Source: Saccharopolyspora hirsuta (GTDB taxonomy: Bacteria > Actinomycetota > Actinomycetes > Mycobacteriales > Pseudonocardiaceae). Taken from it: a stretch of DNA of 64,000 nucleotides. Position 1 is the stretch's first letter. Every line of letters starts with the position of its first letter. The position numbers and the translations under genes are program-made. Under the pieces are notes generated by a model. That model ran no database searches and was not told the origin of the DNA. It saw only the letters and a list, made by a program, of their open reading frames with translations. Positions 42,340 to 51,273 of this stretch are shown in pieces. Location of the stretch: positions 496,001 to 560,000 of the forward strand of contig NZ_VWPH01000003.1 of assembly GCF_008630535.1 (NCBI RefSeq), written 5' to 3'.

Positions 42340-42738
42340 TCAGCCCAGCTCGTAGTCGAAGGTGAAGGGCACCGCGGGCACCCCGTGCTCGGCGGTGTAC
42401 TCGCCGGTGCCGCGCAGCCCGGCCAGCTCGTCGGTGCCCGAACCCGGCACCACCTCGAAGGTGCTGCGGATCTTGCCGTCCGCGCCGAAGTGGCCGCGCT
42501 CCTGGACGGCGAACGACCCCTTCCGCCCGTCGAGGGCGCCGCGCACCAGCTGCATCCCGGTGAACGCGCCGGTCAGGTCGCCGCTGTAGACGAGGGTGTA
42601 CTCGCAGGCGACGTCGGTCGCCTCGATGCCGCCGGTGAAGGTGTTGGTGATCGAGGCGTGCGCGAGCTTCGGGTGCTCGTCCGCGCCGATGATGCGCTCG
42701 TCCCAGCGGGCGACGGTGAAGTGGCCGGTGGTCTGCAT
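42340..42738 (-). CDS. DUF3224-domain protein
   Basis: 132 residues from an ATG with GGGAGG upstream. One beta-rich domain: GHFTVARWDE, THTFTGGIEATD-like core, GMQLVRGALDGRKGSFAVQERG, LAGLRGTGEY, typical of DUF3224 (calycin-like barrel, function unknown). Divergent from a WYL regulator with a shared palindrome, so it is probably that regulator's target. Confidence 0.83.
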   Translation of the reverse strand: MQTTGHFTVARWDERIIGADEHPKLAHASITNTFTGGIEATDVACEYTLVYSGDLTGAFTGMQLVRGALDGRKGSFAVQERGHFGADGKIRSTFEVVPGSGTDELAGLRGTGEYTAEHGVPAVPFTFDYELG

Positions 42739-42779
42739 GGAAATCCTCCCGATCAGTGCTGCCACCAGCATCGACGCCG

Positions 42780-42802
42780 TACCTGACACCTCCTGTCAGG
42801 TA
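42780..42802. promoter_or_regulatory. Operator palindrome between DUF3224 and WYL genes
   Basis: TACCTGACA-N5-TGTCAGGTA, perfect 9-bp arms, midway between the divergent starts (42738 and 42823). Confidence 0.7.
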
Positions 42803-42822
42803 GCCGCGGCAGGATTCCCGGC

Positions 42823-43788
42823 ATGCGCGCCGACCGCCTGCTCACCCTCCTCCTGCTGCTGCAGAACCGCGGCCGGATGACCGCGACCGAGCTCGCCGCC
42901 GAGCTGGAGGTGTCGGTCCGCACCGTCTACCGCGACGTCGAAGCCCTCGGCGCGGCGGGCGTGCCGGTCTGCGCCGACCGCGGCCCCGACGGCGGCTACC
43001 GCCTGCTCGACGGCTACCGCACCCGCCTCACCGGGCTCACCGACGCCGAAGCCGGTTCCCTGTTCCTGTCCGGCGCGCCCGGCCCGGCGCACGACCTCGG
43101 CCTCGGCGCCGTGCTGGCCACCGCGCAGCTGAAGGTGCAGGCCGCGCTGCCCGCGGAGCTGGCCGAGCGGGCCCGCCGCATCCAGGACCGCTTCCACCTC
43201 GACGCCCCGGGCTGGTTCCGGGACGCCGACGAAGTGCCGCACCTGGCCGAGATCGCCCGCGCGGTCTGGGAACAGCGCGTCCTGCACGCGCACTACCGCC
43301 GCTGGAACGGCGAAGTGCACCGCGAACTCCACCCGCTGGGCATCGTGCTCAAGGGCGGCATCTGGTACCTGGTGGCCCGCACCGGCGAGGCCGTCCGCAC
43401 CTACCGCATCTCGCGCTTCCTCGACGTGCGGACCGGGCCCGGGACCTTCACCCGCCCAACGGGTTTCGACCTCGCCGCGAGCTGGGCGGAATCGTCCCGG
43501 CGGATGGAGGCCTCGATGGTGCGCGGAACGGCCCGGCTGCGGATCTCACCGACCGCGCAACGCCTCCTGCCCGCGCAGTTCGGCGCGAAGGGCACCCGCG
43601 CCCTGGCCGAAGCCGGTCCCCCGGACGAGCAGGGCTGGGTGGAGGTCGACCTGCCGGTCGAGAAGACCGCCGTCGCCGTCCACGACGTCCTCCGCCTCGG
43701 CGCGGAAGCCGAAGTCCTCGACCCGCCCGAACTCCGCGCGGCCGTCGCGGAAACCGTCACCGCCCTCGCGACCCGCTACGCCTCCTGA
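42823..43788 (+). CDS. HTH-WYL transcriptional regulator (YafY type)
   Basis: 321 residues. N-terminal winged HTH MTATELAAELEVSVRTVYRDVEALGAAGVPV, then the WYL domain (LHPLGIVLKGGIWYLVARTGE, RTYRISRFLDVR) and WCX C-terminus. Likely binds TGACA-N5-TGTCA at 42780 and controls itself and the DUF3224 gene. Its 3' end overlaps the convergent GT87 gene by 13 bp. Confidence 0.88.
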   Translation: MRADRLLTLLLLLQNRGRMTATELAAELEVSVRTVYRDVEALGAAGVPVCADRGPDGGYRLLDGYRTRLTGLTDAEAGSLFLSGAPGPAHDLGLGAVLATAQLKVQAALPAELAERARRIQDRFHLDAPGWFRDADEVPHLAEIARAVWEQRVLHAHYRRWNGEVHRELHPLGIVLKGGIWYLVARTGEAVRTYRISRFLDVRTGPGTFTRPTGFDLAASWAESSRRMEASMVRGTARLRISPTAQRLLPAQFGAKGTRALAEAGPPDEQGWVEVDLPVEKTAVAVHDVLRLGAEAEVLDPPELRAAVAETVTALATRYAS

Positions 43789-45089
43789 GCCCGCGACGGA
43801 ACCTCGGGAGCCGCGCGACCAGGCAGAACGCGCCGCGCGCCCGGTGAATCCACAGTGGACCGCGCGGACAGGAACGCGATGAACAGGCCGACCAGCAGCG
43901 CCGCCCGGCCCCACACCCCGATCATCAGCGCCTGCGCGGTGAAACCGTCGTGGATGCCGCTCGCCTCACCGGTCATGTTCAGGTACAGCCAGCGGAAGAT
44001 GCTGATCCCCATCGCCACGTCCGCCACCAGGTACGCCGCGATCCACCCCCAGCGCACGTTCACCAGCACGAAGAACGGCAGCAGCCACAACGTGTACTGC
44101 GGCGAGTGCACCTTGTGCAGCAGCAGGAACCCGCACAGCATCGCCGCCGACACCGGCACCCACGGGTAGGTCCCGCACCGCTCGAACCGCAGCCACCCCA
44201 CCGCGCACGCGATCGCGAACGACAGCAGAACCAGCAGCGGAGAAACCACGCCCATCGCCGACTGGAAGTCCGCCGAATCCGTCCAGTGCCGGAAACCCCA
44301 GTACCAGATCGAGTTCGTGCTGATGTCCACCTGCCGCCGCGACTGGAACTCGAACGACGCCGCCCACCCGCCGAACCCGGCGATCATGAACGGCACGTTC
44401 ACCACCACCGCGGTGGCCACCGAAGCCCCCACCACCTGCAGCGCCCCGCGCACGTCCCAGCGCTCGCGCCCGCTGGTCAGCACGTGCAACGCCAGCGGCA
44501 GCACGAACAGCGCCGGGTAGATCTTCAGCGCGAACCCGAGACCGAGGATCACCGCGGCCACCGTCGCGCGCCGCCGCAACGACACCGACGTCCACCGGTG
44601 GACCACGAACACCGCCGCGACCGCGCACGCCACGACCGGCAGATCCCAGTTGTGGAACGCGTAAAGCACCAGCGGCGGCGACAACGCCCACAACAGCGCG
44701 CGCCACCCGCTCAACCGGCCCAGCCACCACGCGGTCGCGAGCCCGAACGGGGCCATCAACAGCGCCGACGCCGCGAGGAAACCCGCATCGGTGTCGACGA
44801 AGAACGCCCCCGCCCACATCAGCACCCCGGACAGCACCGGGTACTCGACCACCCCGCCGTACAGCGAACCGTCCGGCTCGATCCCGCCGTGCACGTACGG
44901 GAACACGTGCCGGTCGATGTCCCGGCCGATCCACAGGTTCTGGATGTCGGAGTAGCAGACGTCGCCGTACGCCCGCTCCTGGTACGCGGGCTCCGAACGC
45001 CCCCACTCGTCGAACTCCGGACCGGTGCAGCGCGCCTTGTTCGCGTACCCCAGCGCCAACGACAGCGCGGTCAGCACGCACAGCGCCAC
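43776..45089 (-). CDS. GT87-family membrane glycosyltransferase
   Basis: 437 residues, multi-spanning. The extracytoplasmic loop after helix 1 has YGDVCYSDIQNLWIGRDID and VVEYPVLSG; later helices include ALKIYPALFVLPLAL and LLHKVHSPQYTLWLLPF, as in polyprenyl-phosphomannose-dependent GT87 mannosyltransferases. It would act on lipoglycans or other envelope glycans. The GTG start leaves a truncated first helix; an upstream non-standard start is possible because the frame is open there. Confidence 0.8.
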   Translation of the reverse strand: MALCVLTALSLALGYANKARCTGPEFDEWGRSEPAYQERAYGDVCYSDIQNLWIGRDIDRHVFPYVHGGIEPDGSLYGGVVEYPVLSGVLMWAGAFFVDTDAGFLAASALLMAPFGLATAWWLGRLSGWRALLWALSPPLVLYAFHNWDLPVVACAVAAVFVVHRWTSVSLRRRATVAAVILGLGFALKIYPALFVLPLALHVLTSGRERWDVRGALQVVGASVATAVVVNVPFMIAGFGGWAASFEFQSRRQVDISTNSIWYWGFRHWTDSADFQSAMGVVSPLLVLLSFAIACAVGWLRFERCGTYPWVPVSAAMLCGFLLLHKVHSPQYTLWLLPFFVLVNVRWGWIAAYLVADVAMGISIFRWLYLNMTGEASGIHDGFTAQALMIGVWGRAALLVGLFIAFLSARSTVDSPGARRVLPGRAAPEVPSRAQEA

Positions 45090-45163
45090 CAGACCGGAGA
45101 TGGTCAGCCCGCGAGCCGTCCTGCTGATGCCGATCCCTCCGCCCGTCCGCTACCTCGAGAAGA

Positions 45164-45931
45164 TCACTGCACCTTGCCGCGCAGGAAGGCGATGTCGTCG
45201 GCCTGGCCCGCGTCCGGGGTCTCCACCACCACCGGGGCGCCCGCGCTCGCGCAGACCGCCACCAGCAGGTCCGGGTCGATGGTGCCCGCGCCGATGTTGG
45301 CGTGCCGGTCCCGCGACGAACCGAACTCGTCCCGCGAGTCGTTCAGGTGCACCAGGTCGATCCGGCCGGTGATCGCCTTGACCCGGTCCACGACGTCCAG
45401 CAGCTCCTCGCCCGCCGCGTGCGCGTGGCAGGTGTCCAGGCAGAACCCCGCGCCGAACTCGCCGACCGCGTCCCACAACCGGGCCAGCGCGTCGAACTTC
45501 CGCGCCATCGCGTTCGCCCCGCCCGCGGTGTTCTCGATCAGCACCGGCACCTCGAACCCGCCGTCCGCGGCCTGCCGCTCGAACAGCTTGCGCCAGTTCG
45601 CCACGCCCTCGCCCGGCTCGTCGTCCTTGGTCACGTGCCCGCCGTGCACGATCAACCCCTGCGCGCCGACCTCGGCCGCCGCCTTCGCCTGCTGGCCCAC
45701 CGCCTTGCGCGACGGGATCCGGATCCGGTTGTTCAACGACGCCACGTTGATCACGTACGGTGCGTGGATGAACACCGCCAGGTCGCTGCTGCGCAGCTGC
45801 TCGGCCTGCGGGTGCGGCTTCGGGGCCTTCCAGCCCTGCGGGTCGGAGAGGAAGAACTGCACGACCTCCGCACCGCGCTCGGCGGCGGCGGTCAACGGGT
45901 CGTCATCGCGGACGTGGGCGCCGATACGCAT
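45164..45931 (-). CDS. nfo: Endonuclease IV (AP endonuclease)
   Basis: 255 residues. MRIGAHV at the N-terminus, [39 protein letters not shown] and [10 protein letters not shown] provide the three-zinc-site residues of the TIM-barrel AP endonucleases. Base excision repair: cuts 5' of abasic sites and repairs oxidised DNA ends. Divergent from the exported protein gene at 46089. Confidence 0.92.
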   Translation of the reverse strand: MRIGAHVRDDDPLTAAAERGAEVVQFFLSDPQGWKAPKPHPQAEQLRSSDLAVFIHAPYVINVASLNNRIRIPSRKAVGQQAKAAAEVGAQGLIVHGGHVTKDDEPGEGVANWRKLFERQAADGGFEVPVLIENTAGGANAMARKFDALARLWDAVGEFGAGFCLDTCHAHAAGEELLDVVDRVKAITGRIDLVHLNDSRDEFGSSRDRHANIGAGTIDPDLLVAVCASAGAPVVVETPDAGQADDIAFLRGKVQ

Positions 45932-46088
45932 GCCCGAAGTCTAGGCGTCCCGCCGACACGGCCCGCATCCCACGAGGTGGAAACGGAACCGGCCCGTCAC
46001 CAATGGCGGTGTTCAACCGTTGTACAGATCTGAGAGGTTCACGTCTGAGACAGTGATCACCGAATCGCGCATCCTGGGGAGGCGAGCC

Positions 46089-47018
46089 ATGGGTGGACGG
46101 GGGCCCAACCCGCTGATCAAGCCGAAGGTCCGCAGCCGGGGCCTGTCGGCCGGACTCGTCGGCCTCGCCCTCACCGCGAGCACCTTCCTCGGCGCCGGGA
46201 CCGCGCACGCCGTCGAACCGCTGATCGTCGACAAGCCCCTGGCCATCGTCGACGCGGTGCCCGGCCAGCAGGTCGCGGTCAAGCCCAGCACCCTGGACTT
46301 CAAGGTCCGCGAAGCGGTGCTGCTGGCCATGCCGCTGGCCTTCGGCCAGGCCAAGGACGCCAGCGAGCGCTTCGCGGCGCTGAGCCCGATCACGCTCGGC
46401 ACCGCTCCCGAGGGCCGCACCTTCTACTCGGGCAAGGACATCGCCGAGGCGGCCGGACCGCGGCTCGCCGAGATCGGCCTGCCGGAGGACAAGGTCGACG
46501 CGGTGCGCTGGCACTTCACCAACCTCGTCGCCCTCGGCAACGCGGTGACCGTGCACGCCCAAGCGCCCGAGCAGGAAGAACCGCCGCCCCCGCCGCCGCC
46601 GTCCTCGGAGCAGCCACCTCCGCCGCCACCCCCGTCGTCGGAGCAGCCGCCGCCTCCGCCCGCGCCGAGCCCGGAGCTGCTCCCGCCGGACCCGAGGTCC
46701 TTCGTCCCGCAGCCCGGCGGAGCGCCGTCGGCGATGAGCGTCCTGCCGCCCGAACTGCGGGGCTCGGCGCTGACCTGGGCGCAGGGCCACTACGGCCAAG
46801 CACCCGGCATGACGCCCAACATCGGGGACCTGGTCAAGCAGAACGCCGAGCAGCAGAAGGCCCGCGAGCAGCAGGACGAGGTCCTCGCCGCAGGCCGGGC
46901 CGAAGCGCTGCCCACCGAGGTGACCGAGCGCGTCGCGGTCCCGGTGCTGCTCGCCTCCATCGCCCTCGCGGTGGCCACCGCGGCCCTGGTCCGCAGCTGG
47001 GTCCTCCGCCGCCAGTGA
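46089..47018 (+). CDS. Exported, C-terminally anchored proline-rich protein
   Basis: 309 residues, ATG with GGGGAGG 6 nt upstream. Signal peptide GLSAGLVGLALTASTFLGAGTAHA, a globular part of about 110 residues of no known family, two tandem SSEQ-polyproline repeats (runs of five to seven Pro, residues about 160-200), a coiled acidic segment (KQNAEQQKAREQQDE) and a final membrane helix followed by RRQ. Probably a cell-envelope protein spanning the wall. Located just upstream of the rpsF operon. Confidence 0.7.
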   Translation: MGGRGPNPLIKPKVRSRGLSAGLVGLALTASTFLGAGTAHAVEPLIVDKPLAIVDAVPGQQVAVKPSTLDFKVREAVLLAMPLAFGQAKDASERFAALSPITLGTAPEGRTFYSGKDIAEAAGPRLAEIGLPEDKVDAVRWHFTNLVALGNAVTVHAQAPEQEEPPPPPPPSSEQPPPPPPPSSEQPPPPPAPSPELLPPDPRSFVPQPGGAPSAMSVLPPELRGSALTWAQGHYGQAPGMTPNIGDLVKQNAEQQKAREQQDEVLAAGRAEALPTEVTERVAVPVLLASIALAVATAALVRSWVLRRQ

Positions 47019-47031
47019 CCACAGTTTCACT

Positions 47032-47293
47032 GAGGTTTTTCCAGCCTCGTTCTGCGTGGCGGTGCCGGTGGCGGAACCTCAGCGCCCGCCTGGCTGTGGG
47101 TGCCCTGACTTATGTATGCCAATACACGGCGTCAGGGCCGTCCTCGCCGGAAGGAACCCCGGAGGGGTGGGCACCGTGAACCTGCGGCGGTGCGATGCGA
47201 GGGTGGGTTATGCGCCTGGCGGCGCATGCGACACCTGCCGGTCGGTGCCGTTCGCCCTTCGCGGCTGCGGTCCACGGGCAGGATGAAAAAGGC
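47032..47293 (+). mobile_element. MITE-like hairpin element, copy 3 (262 bp)
   Basis: Begins GAGGTTTTTCC, ends GATGAAAAAGGC; flanked by TCACT (47027-47031) and TCAAT (47294-47298), a target duplication with one mismatch. Inner stem CCCTGAC/GTCAGGG (47103-47109/47131-47137), tip TGTAT/ATACA; second stem ATGCGCC/GGCGCAT near 47210. The outer stem of copy 1 is lost. Confidence 0.65.
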
Positions 47294-47329
47294 TCAATGG
47301 AAACTGCAATCCGCCCCCACGCCGGACCA

Positions 47330-47347
47330 CAGTTTCAATTGAAACTG
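47330..47347. repeat. 18-bp perfect palindrome (unoccupied target type)
   Basis: CAGTTTCAATTGAAACTG, 32 bp right of element copy 3. The element itself splits a similar sequence, CAGTTTCA/CAATGGAAACTG. Also within the upstream region of rpsF. Confidence 0.6.
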
Positions 47348-47508
47348 CGACCCCTCTGTGCGCGGTGAGCAAGCCGCACTTCTGGCGCGTCGCCCCGTCC
47401 GCTCGGGCGTCGGCGGGCCTTGCTAGCCTTGTCCAGTTCGTCGACGCGAACGACCCTCCTGCCATGGAGAGCCCATGGCCGTGAGCCCACAGGAGGTGAA
47501 TGGTCTTC

Positions 47509-47850
47509 ATGCGTCATTACGAGCTCATGGTCATCCTGGACCCGAGCCTGGACGAGCGCACCGTCGCTCCGTCCATGGAGAACTTCCTCAACGTCGTCCG
47601 CAACGACGGTGGCACCGTCGAGAAGGTCGACGTCTGGGGCCGCCGTCGGCTGTCCTACGAGATCGACAAGAACTCCGAGGGCATCTACGTCGTCCTGGAC
47701 CTCAACAGCGAGCCGGCCACCATCAAGGAGCTGGACCGGCAGCTGAACCTCAACGAGTCGATCCTGCGGACCAAGGTCCTGCGCAAGGTCGTCGAGCCCC
47801 GCAAGGCCGCGCGCGCCGCCAAGGCCCGCGCTGCTCAGGCCAACGCCTGA
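47509..47850 (+). CDS. rpsF: 30S ribosomal protein S6
   Basis: 113 residues, starting [19 protein letters not shown] as in other actinobacteria, with GRRRLSYEI and a basic Ala/Lys-rich tail. An in-frame ATG lies 9 nt earlier (47500), only 3 nt after AGGAGG; the family N-terminus favours 47509, though either could be used. First gene of rpsF-ssb-rpsR-rplI. Confidence 0.95.
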   Translation: MRHYELMVILDPSLDERTVAPSMENFLNVVRNDGGTVEKVDVWGRRRLSYEIDKNSEGIYVVLDLNSEPATIKELDRQLNLNESILRTKVLRKVVEPRKAARAAKARAAQANA

Positions 47851-47892
47851 TCCGGCCCGAACCGCTAACGACCAGACTGGAGTCCCCAGGTC

Positions 47893-48375
47893 ATGGCTGG
47901 TGAAACGGTAATCACGGTGGTCGGCAACCTGACCGCCGACCCGGAGCTGCGCTTCACCCCGTCCGGTGCCGCGGTCGCGAACTTCACGGTCGCCTCCACG
48001 CCCCGGACCTTCGACCGCCAGACCGGCGAGTGGAAGGACGGCGAAGCCCTCTTCCTGCGCTGCAACATCTGGCGGCAGGCAGCGGAGAACGTGGCCGAGT
48101 CGCTGACCCGCGGCATGCGGGTGGTCGTGCAGGGCAGGCTGCGCCAGCGCTCCTTCGAGACGAAGGAGGGCGAGAAGCGCACCGTCGTCGAGCTCGAGGT
48201 CGACGAGATCGGTCCGTCCCTGCGCTACGCGACCGCCAAGGTCAACAAGGTCAGCCGGGGCGGCAGCGGTTTCAGCGGCGGTGGCGGCCCGGCCGGTCCG
48301 CCGGCCGACGACCCGTGGGGTTCCGCACCACCTGCCGGTTCCGGCGGTGGGTTCAGCGACGAGCCGCCGTTCTAA
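47893..48375 (+). CDS. ssb: Single-stranded DNA-binding protein
   Basis: 160 residues. OB-fold core [28 protein letters not shown], then [30 protein letters not shown]; Gly-rich linker and the acidic tip SDEPPF that recruits partner proteins. Lies between rpsF and rpsR as usual. Confidence 0.96.
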   Translation: MAGETVITVVGNLTADPELRFTPSGAAVANFTVASTPRTFDRQTGEWKDGEALFLRCNIWRQAAENVAESLTRGMRVVVQGRLRQRSFETKEGEKRTVVELEVDEIGPSLRYATAKVNKVSRGGSGFSGGGGPAGPPADDPWGSAPPAGSGGGFSDEPPF

Positions 48376-48420
48376 GCGCGGCGACAACGCTCTCGAAGTT
48401 TTCGTTCAGGAGGAAGACCG

Positions 48421-48657
48421 ATGGCCAAGGCGCCCGTGCGCAAGCCGAAGAAGAAGGTCTGCGTTTTCTGCAAGGACAAGGCGGCGCAGATCGACTACAA
48501 GGACACGACCCTGCTGCGGAAGTACATCTCCGACCGCGGCAAGATCCGTGCCCGTCGCGTGACCGGCAACTGCAGCCAGCACCAGCGCGACGTCGCGATC
48601 GCGGTGAAGAACGCCCGCGAGATGGCGCTGCTGCCCTACACCTCGACCGCTCGCTGA
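48421..48657 (+). CDS. rpsR: 30S ribosomal protein S18, zinc-type
   Basis: 78 residues. CVFCKDK near the N-terminus plus NCSQH supply a Cys-rich zinc site (the 'C+' form). Actinobacteria often keep a second Cys-free S18 under Zur control elsewhere. RBS AGGAGG upstream. Confidence 0.96.
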   Translation: MAKAPVRKPKKKVCVFCKDKAAQIDYKDTTLLRKYISDRGKIRARRVTGNCSQHQRDVAIAVKNAREMALLPYTSTAR

Positions 48658-48676
48658 TCAGGAAAGGAGCCACGTC

Positions 48677-49129
48677 GTGAAGATCATCCTCACCGCTGAC
48701 GTCTCCAACCTCGGCGAGTCCGGCGACATCGTCGAGGTCAAGGACGGCTACGCGCGCAACTACCTGCTGCCCAAGGGCCTGGCCATCGTGGCCACCAAGG
48801 GCGCGCAGAAGCAGATCGAGACGATCCGCCGCGTCCAGGAGAACCGCCGGGTGCGGAACCTGGAGCACGCCCACGAGCTCAAGCAGCAGCTGCAGAACCT
48901 GGGCGGGGTCACGCTGACCGCCAAGGTCTCGCCGCAGGGCAAGCTGTTCGGCTCGATCACCACCGGCGACGTCGTCGCCGCGGTCCGCAAGGCGGGCGGC
49001 CCGAACCTGGACAAGCGTTCGGTCAGCCTGCGCGGCCACATCAAGTCGCTGGGCAAGCACGTCGTCGACGTGCAGCTGCACCCGGACGTGGCGGCCAACG
49101 TCAGCGTCCAGGTCACCAAGGAGCAGTGA
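48677..49129 (+). CDS. rplI: 50S ribosomal protein L9
   Basis: 150 residues from a GTG with AAAGGAG 8 nt upstream. [36 protein letters not shown] is the classical L9 N-domain, followed by the long connecting helix. Last gene of the operon, followed by a strong terminator. Confidence 0.96.
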   Translation: MKIILTADVSNLGESGDIVEVKDGYARNYLLPKGLAIVATKGAQKQIETIRRVQENRRVRNLEHAHELKQQLQNLGGVTLTAKVSPQGKLFGSITTGDVVAAVRKAGGPNLDKRSVSLRGHIKSLGKHVVDVQLHPDVAANVSVQVTKEQ

Positions 49130-49149
49130 CCCGGTAGCACCGGTTCGAC

Positions 49150-49200
49150 CCTCGGCACCGCCCACTCCGACCTCCGGGTGACGGGTGGGCGGTGCCGAGG
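49150..49200 (+). terminator. Terminator of the rpsF-rplI operon
   Basis: CCTCGGCACCGCCCAC (49150-49165) and its exact complement (49185-49200), 16-bp arms, 20 bp after the rplI stop. Confidence 0.85.
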
Positions 49201-49279
49201 TCGGCGCGCGCACCGGCGGTCACGGTGACGACGGAGTTCCACCGGTCCCGACACGCCGAGCAGCGCGACACGCCCACAC

Positions 49280-49444
49280 TTTTCCACGGATTTCTTCCAC
49301 AGCCTACGCACAGCCTCTGACCTGGGGATTCTTGTCACTTCTGACGAGTTGTCCCCAAGTTGTCCCCAGCTGCGCGGAAGGCTGCGGCGAGTTATCCCCA
49401 GGTCGATTCGATCTATCCACAGGTTGTCCCGAGCTTTGTCCACA
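49280..49444 (+). promoter_or_regulatory. Cluster of DnaA-box-like sites upstream of dnaB
   Basis: Eight 9-mers resembling TTGTCCACA, all on the plus strand: TTTTCCACG (49280), TCTTCCACA (49293), TTGTCCCCA (49349 and 49360), TTATCCCCA (49392), CTATCCACA (49413), TTGTCCCGA (49424) and a perfect TTGTCCACA (49436). Two neighbours are spaced 11 bp. They fill the region between the rplI terminator and the dnaB start. Confidence 0.65.
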
Positions 49445-49541
49445 GCTTGATTTGCCTGCTCCGAGCGGGCGATCTAGCTTCGCGCGCGTGCCCGCGCGCC
49501 CACCGCGCGCGATGGTCTTCCGGAGGAGGTGACCGGGTCAG

Positions 49542-50945
49542 GTGGCGGTGCCCGAGGAACCCGAAGACCCCTACTTCGACGACGACGACGGCGGCAGCAG
49601 CAGCGGCCCCGCCGGCGGCACCTTCGAGCGGCAACCCCCGCAGGACCTGGCGGCCGAGCAGTCCGTGCTCGGCGGCATGATGCTGAGCAAGGACGCGATC
49701 GCCGACGTGGTCGAGGCGCTCAGCCCGAACGACTTCTACCGCCCGGCGCACCAGGCGATCTACGACTGCATCCTGGACCTCTACGGCCGCGGCGAACCGG
49801 CGGACGCGATCACGGTGTCCGCGGAGCTGGAGCGCCGCCAGGAGCTGCTCAAGGTCGGCGGCGCCCCCTACCTGCACACGCTGATCGCCACGGTCCCGAC
49901 CGCGGCGAACGCGGGCTACTACGCGGAGATCGTCGCGGAGAAGGCGGTCCTGCGCCGCCTGGTGGAGGCGGGCACCCGCATCGTCCAGCTCGGCTACCAC
50001 GGCTCCGAGGGCGCCCCGATCGAAGAGGTCGTGGACCGCGCCCAGGCGGCGATCTACGACGTCACGGAACGCCGGGCGAGCGAGGACTACCACGCCCTCG
50101 AAGAACTCCTCCAGCCGACGATGGACGAGATCGACGCGATCGCGTCCCGAGGTGGCGAATCCCAAGGGGTCCCCACCGGCTTCGCGGACCTCGACGCCCT
50201 CACCAACGGCCTCCACGCAGGCCAGATGATCATCGTCGCGGCCCGTCCCGGTGTGGGCAAATCCACCCTGGGACTGGATTTTGCCAGGTCAGCGTCGGTG
50301 AAGCACGGGATGGCGAGCGTCATCTTCTCGCTGGAGATGGGGCGCACCGAGATCGTCATGCGCATGCTCTCCGCCGAGGCGCGGATCCGGCTGGGCGACA
50401 TGCGCGGTGGTCGGATGACCGACGACGACTGGACCAGGTTGGCCCGGCGGATGAGCGAGATCAGCGAGGCACCGATCTACATCGACGACTCGCCGAACCT
50501 GACCATGATGGAGATCCGCGCCAAGGCCCGGCGGCTCAAGCAGCGCCACGACATCCAGCTCATCGTGGTGGACTACATGCAGCTGATGACCTCGGGCAAG
50601 CGCGTCGAGTCCCGTCAGCAGGAGGTCTCGGAGTTCTCCCGGAACCTCAAGCTGCTGGCCAAGGAGCTCGAGGTCCCGCTGGTCGCGATCTCCCAGCTCA
50701 ACCGAGGCCCGGAACAAAGAACGGACAAAAAGCCGCAACTGTCCGATCTTCGCGAATCGGGCAGCCTGGAGCAGGACGCGGACATGGTGATCCTGATCCA
50801 CCGGCCGGACGCGTTCGAGCGCGACGACCCGCGCATGGGCGAGGCCGACCTGATCCTGGCCAAGCACCGCGCCGGTCCGACGGCCACGGTCACCGTGGCC
50901 CACCAGCTCCACTACAGCCGCTTCGTCGACATGGCCCAGGAGTAG
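49542..50945 (+). CDS. dnaB: Replicative DNA helicase DnaB
   Basis: 467 residues, GTG start. Short acidic Gly-rich head (EEPEDPYFDDDDGG), DnaB N-domain (PQDLAAEQSVLGGMMLS), RecA-like core with Walker A AARPGVGKST, Walker B LIVVDYMQLM, the DEXX-like loops and ISQLNRGPEQR arginine-finger region. No intein. The hexameric fork helicase, loaded by DnaA in bacteria. The DnaA-box-like cluster directly upstream suggests DnaA influences its expression. Confidence 0.95.
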   Translation: MAVPEEPEDPYFDDDDGGSSSGPAGGTFERQPPQDLAAEQSVLGGMMLSKDAIADVVEALSPNDFYRPAHQAIYDCILDLYGRGEPADAITVSAELERRQELLKVGGAPYLHTLIATVPTAANAGYYAEIVAEKAVLRRLVEAGTRIVQLGYHGSEGAPIEEVVDRAQAAIYDVTERRASEDYHALEELLQPTMDEIDAIASRGGESQGVPTGFADLDALTNGLHAGQMIIVAARPGVGKSTLGLDFARSASVKHGMASVIFSLEMGRTEIVMRMLSAEARIRLGDMRGGRMTDDDWTRLARRMSEISEAPIYIDDSPNLTMMEIRAKARRLKQRHDIQLIVVDYMQLMTSGKRVESRQQEVSEFSRNLKLLAKELEVPLVAISQLNRGPEQRTDKKPQLSDLRESGSLEQDADMVILIHRPDAFERDDPRMGEADLILAKHRAGPTATVTVAHQLHYSRFVDMAQE

Positions 50946-51273
50946 CGCACTCGTCGGGTAGCTGCTCGAAGCTGACTTCGCTTTCTCATTCAGGACGAGG
51001 AGCTGCGCGGCATGTCGCGCTTGCGCCGGGCCGAACTCGACCAGCGCACAGCTCACCGCGGCTTAGAACGCGCTGACGGGGAACTCCGTGCCGCTGCCGT
51101 GGGACGTCATGCATTCGGCGCGGACAGCGGCGAGTGCCCGGTCGCTGAGCCGTTTGAGCTCATCGAGGCCGCCATGGCCGTCACCGCTGGAGCCAGATGG
51201 CGGTGGCGGTCACAAGCGGCCCGAGGGCGCGGGCCGTTGACCCGACCGCGCCGCCGGAGAAGTGCTACGAAAC
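50946..51273. other. Intergenic region with possible gene remnant
   Basis: 328 bp between dnaB and the SDR gene. On the minus strand about 45 codons ending at the TAA near 51064 read GLDELKRLSDRALAAVRAEC, protein-like but with an in-frame stop upstream and no start codon. It may be the 3' remnant of a lost gene; family not recognised. No terminator seen. Confidence 0.3.

Noticed and set aside
49280..49444. DnaA-box-like cluster as the replication origin oriC
   Set aside because: dnaA and dnaN are not present, the region is short and lacks an AT-rich unwinding segment; a regulatory or titration cluster is more likely.
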